Shown in pieces: positions 5,606-7,616 of a stretch of 7,616 nucleotides of DNA. Location of the stretch: assembly GCA_030145365.1 (NCBI GenBank), contig JAQYVS010000230.1:1-7616 (forward strand). The letters run 5' to 3'. The stretch comes from Desulfofustis sp. (GTDB lineage: Bacteria; Desulfobacterota; Desulfobulbia; Desulfobulbales; Desulfocapsaceae). Made by a program: the position numbers and the translations under genes. Below the pieces are notes generated by a model. It saw nothing but the letters and a program-made list of their open reading frames with translations. It ran no database searches and had not been told where the DNA came from. Positions within the stretch are counted from its first letter, which is position 1, and every line of letters begins with the position of its first letter.

Positions 5606-6940
5606 ATGCGTTATTTGCCGCACACAGATGCAGATATTCAGACCATGCTTGGGGAAATAGGGATAAAGGATTTTGCAGAGCTCTTCCGAACCGTTCCCGA
5701 GGCCTGTCGCTATGACAGAAAAATGAATCTGCCCGATCCGAAAACCGAGTGGGAGCTCAATACATATATGGGGGGGATCCGTTCGATGATGGATGTTACC
5801 CCGGATCATACCGTACTGATAGGTGCCGGTCGTTATCAGCACCATATCCCAAGCACGATCCCCAATATCATGGGAAGATCCGAATTCCTTACGGCATACA
5901 CTCCGTATCAACCGGAAATGGCCCAGGGAACTCTACAGGGTCTGTTTGAATACCAGACCCTGACGGCGAGGCTGCTCGGGGTGGATGTCGCCAACTCCTC
6001 GATGTACGATGGTGCTTCGGCCCTTGCCGAAGCCCTGCTCATGGGAATCAGGATTAGTCGAAAGAAAAAACGAGTTGCCGTTTCCCAGGCGATTCATCCA
6101 CATTACCGAGAAGTCGTCGACACGTACTTTAAACCAACCGAATTTGAAGTAGTTGAACTGCCGTTTCTGGAGAACGGCCGGACCGATCTATCAGCTCTGA
6201 AAAACCAAGAGGATCTTGCGGCGGTGGCTCTCCAGTCCCCAAATTTCTTTGGAGTAATTGAAGATCTGGAGGCAGGGTCTGCAGCCATTCACGGGATTGA
6301 CGCTCTTTGTGTCGTCTGTTTTTCCGAACCAATGGCTTTCGGCCTGTTGAAAAGTCCGGGAGAATGCGGGGCTGACATTGTCTGCGGGGAAGGCCAGAGT
6401 TTTGGAATGCCCAAATCTTTTGGAGGTCCTGGACTCGGAATGTTTGGCTGCCGGGATCAATTTGTCCGTAACATGCCCGGCCGACTGGTGGGAGAAACCA
6501 CCGATCTTGACGGCAAACGCGGCTATGTCCTGACGCTTTCAACCAGGGAACAACATATACGCCGAGAAAAAGCTACCTCAAACATCTGCTCTAATCAGGG
6601 GATTTGTACACTGACAGCAGCAATGTATATGGCTTCACTTGGAGGAACAGGGCTGAGAAAGATGGCCAGATTGAACTATGATAAAGCACAATATCTTAAG
6701 AATGGTCTACAGGAAACCGGTGCGGCATGCAGCTTTTCCTCACCGACTTTTAACGAATTTGTAGTGGAATTCGGCAATGACTTTAAACCGGCCCAGAAAC
6801 GGCTGATGGCAAAAGGCATTGTTGCCGGCCTCGATCTCGAGAGATTTTATCCGGATTTTAAAAACCGATATCTCTTTTGCGTTACCGAGACTGCATCTAA
6901 AGAAGTTCTGGACACAGTGATCAGTGAGGTGAAAAAATGA
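5606..6940 (+). CDS. gcvPA: Glycine decarboxylase (P protein) subunit 1
   Basis: N-terminal half of the two-subunit, PLP-dependent glycine dehydrogenase (decarboxylating). With GcvPB it decarboxylates glycine and loads the aminomethyl group onto GcvH. The 444-residue length is normal for GcvPA. Family blocks are MRYLPHT (1-7), FLTAYTPYQPEMAQGTLQG (94-112), NSSMYDGASALAEA (130-143), GEGQSFGMPKSFGGPGLGMF (261-280) and TREQHIRREKATSNICSNQ (313-331). The PLP lysine is on the partner subunit, so its absence here is expected. Its stop overlaps the gcvPB start by 4 bases (ATGA at 6937-6940), implying translational coupling and balanced subunit production. Separate A and B subunits occur in many anaerobes, Firmicutes and Thermotogae, in contrast to the fused P protein of E. 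coli. Confidence 0.96.
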   Translation: MRYLPHTDADIQTMLGEIGIKDFAELFRTVPEACRYDRKMNLPDPKTEWELNTYMGGIRSMMDVTPDHTVLIGAGRYQHHIPSTIPNIMGRSEFLTAYTPYQPEMAQGTLQGLFEYQTLTARLLGVDVANSSMYDGASALAEALLMGIRISRKKKRVAVSQAIHPHYREVVDTYFKPTEFEVVELPFLENGRTDLSALKNQEDLAAVALQSPNFFGVIEDLEAGSAAIHGIDALCVVCFSEPMAFGLLKSPGECGADIVCGEGQSFGMPKSFGGPGLGMFGCRDQFVRNMPGRLVGETTDLDGKRGYVLTLSTREQHIRREKATSNICSNQGICTLTAAMYMASLGGTGLRKMARLNYDKAQYLKNGLQETGAACSFSSPTFNEFVVEFGNDFKPAQKRLMAKGIVAGLDLERFYPDFKNRYLFCVTETASKEVLDTVISEVKK

Positions 6941-7616
6941 AAAATGCGCCTGGAATAAGCGGATTGATAATGGATGAGCCTCTTCTCTGGGAGAGAGGAA
7001 AGGTGGGGAGAAACGGCATGAGTATTCCCGTCAGCGATGTGCCTGCTTCTGCCATTGATGACGGTCTCTGTGGTCCTGGGCCAGATTTTCCTGATCTCGG
7101 TGAGGTGGAGGTGGTCCGTCATTATACACGGCTGTCCCAATGGAATTTCGGTGTCGATACCGGCATGTATCCCCTTGGCTCCTGTACAATGAAATACAAC
7201 CCGAAAATAAACGAGAAGCATGCCGGTGCCGAAGAAATCACATCGGCTCATCCGATGCTTGGAGATGAATATTGCCAGGGAACACTTAAAATCATCTACG
7301 ATCTGCAGAATTACCTGGCAGAGATCACAGGCCTTGACGCAGTATCGGTACAGCCTGCGGCGGGTGCGCACGGCGAACTGGCCGGGATGCTGATTTTTGC
7401 AGCATATCATCGGGATGCGGGTAACCCGCGGAGCAAGATTCTGATGCCCGACACTGCCCATGGAACCAATCCGGCAAGTGCCGCTTTGTGCGGGTATAAG
7501 CCGGTTTCCATTAAGTCAGGAGATCGGGGAATTCTCGATGTCGATCAGATCCGAGAGCTGATGGACGAGGAGACGGCGGGCATCATGATCACCAACCCCA
7601 ATACCCTGGGACTTTT
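6937..7616 (+). CDS. gcvPB: Glycine decarboxylase (P protein) subunit 2, 3' end cut by window edge
   Basis: C-terminal half of the two-subunit glycine decarboxylase and the subunit that carries PLP. Reading from ATG 6937, about 226 codons are open to the edge; family members are usually around 480 residues, so roughly half is present. Visible blocks are YPLGSCTMKYNPKINE near residues 82-97, SVQPAAGAHGELAGML near 136-151, MPDTAHGTNPASAA near 170-183, and TNPNTLGL at the very end. The PLP-binding lysine region lies beyond the window. No frameshift or stop is seen in the part present. It overlaps gcvPA by 4 bases. The next gene cannot be seen; an L-protein or lipoate gene would be usual but is not shown. 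Confidence 0.95.
   Translation, partial: MKNAPGISGLIMDEPLLWERGKVGRNGMSIPVSDVPASAIDDGLCGPGPDFPDLGEVEVVRHYTRLSQWNFGVDTGMYPLGSCTMKYNPKINEKHAGAEEITSAHPMLGDEYCQGTLKIIYDLQNYLAEITGLDAVSVQPAAGAHGELAGMLIFAAYHRDAGNPRSKILMPDTAHGTNPASAALCGYKPVSIKSGDRGILDVDQIRELMDEETAGIMITNPNTLGL

Noticed and set aside
6847..7461. Minus-strand open frame of 204 codons over the gcvPA/gcvPB junction
   Set aside because: Both plus-strand genes carry unmistakable family motifs here; the antisense product has no recognisable features.
1..7616. CRISPR arrays, insertion sequences, tRNA or rRNA genes, phage or defence genes
   Set aside because: I saw no repeat-spacer pattern, transposase, tRNA-like cloverleaf or defence-type domain; the whole window is accounted for by housekeeping and metabolic genes.

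Overview
The window looks like ordinary chromosome from a moderate-GC, probably anaerobic bacterium. The split glycine decarboxylase (separate gcvPA and gcvPB), a local Lrp/AsnC regulator and a divergent GcvT recall Desulfobacterota (deltaproteobacterial sulfate reducers). That placement is inferred from gene content only, without any search, and is tentative.

Layout. Positions 1-270 (minus) encode nearly all of an HU-type nucleoid protein; its stop lies just left of the window. After a 212-base divergent spacer with two inverted repeats come two plus-strand genes: a PaaI-like hotdog thioesterase (483-932) and a LysE/RhtB-type amino-acid exporter (1035-1649). A cruciform-like stem separates the exporter from the convergent sodium:alanine/glycine symporter gene (1698-3029, minus). 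A 334-base divergent intergenic region follows. It carries a near-consensus sigma70-type promoter whose -35 box sits inside an 8-bp perfect inverted repeat, plus a weaker sigma54-like -24/-12 match further upstream. From 3364 to the right edge all genes are on the plus strand: lrp/asnC, gcvT, gcvH, gcvPA and the first half of gcvPB, which is cut by the window end.

How the genes work together. The AGCS symporter would import glycine or alanine with sodium. GcvPA/GcvPB decarboxylates glycine and passes the aminomethyl group to the lipoyl arm of GcvH. GcvT releases ammonia and loads the one-carbon unit onto tetrahydrofolate. The Lrp/AsnC protein, encoded first in the gcv direction and divergent from the symporter, is the natural candidate for an amino-acid-responsive switch for both sides. 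The fourth component, dihydrolipoamide dehydrogenase (L protein), is not in the window.

I did not find a clearly novel system. The points most worth a second look are the operator-like repeat over the lrp promoter, the unusually long and divergent GcvT, and the lack of a recognisable glycine riboswitch at a locus where one might be expected.
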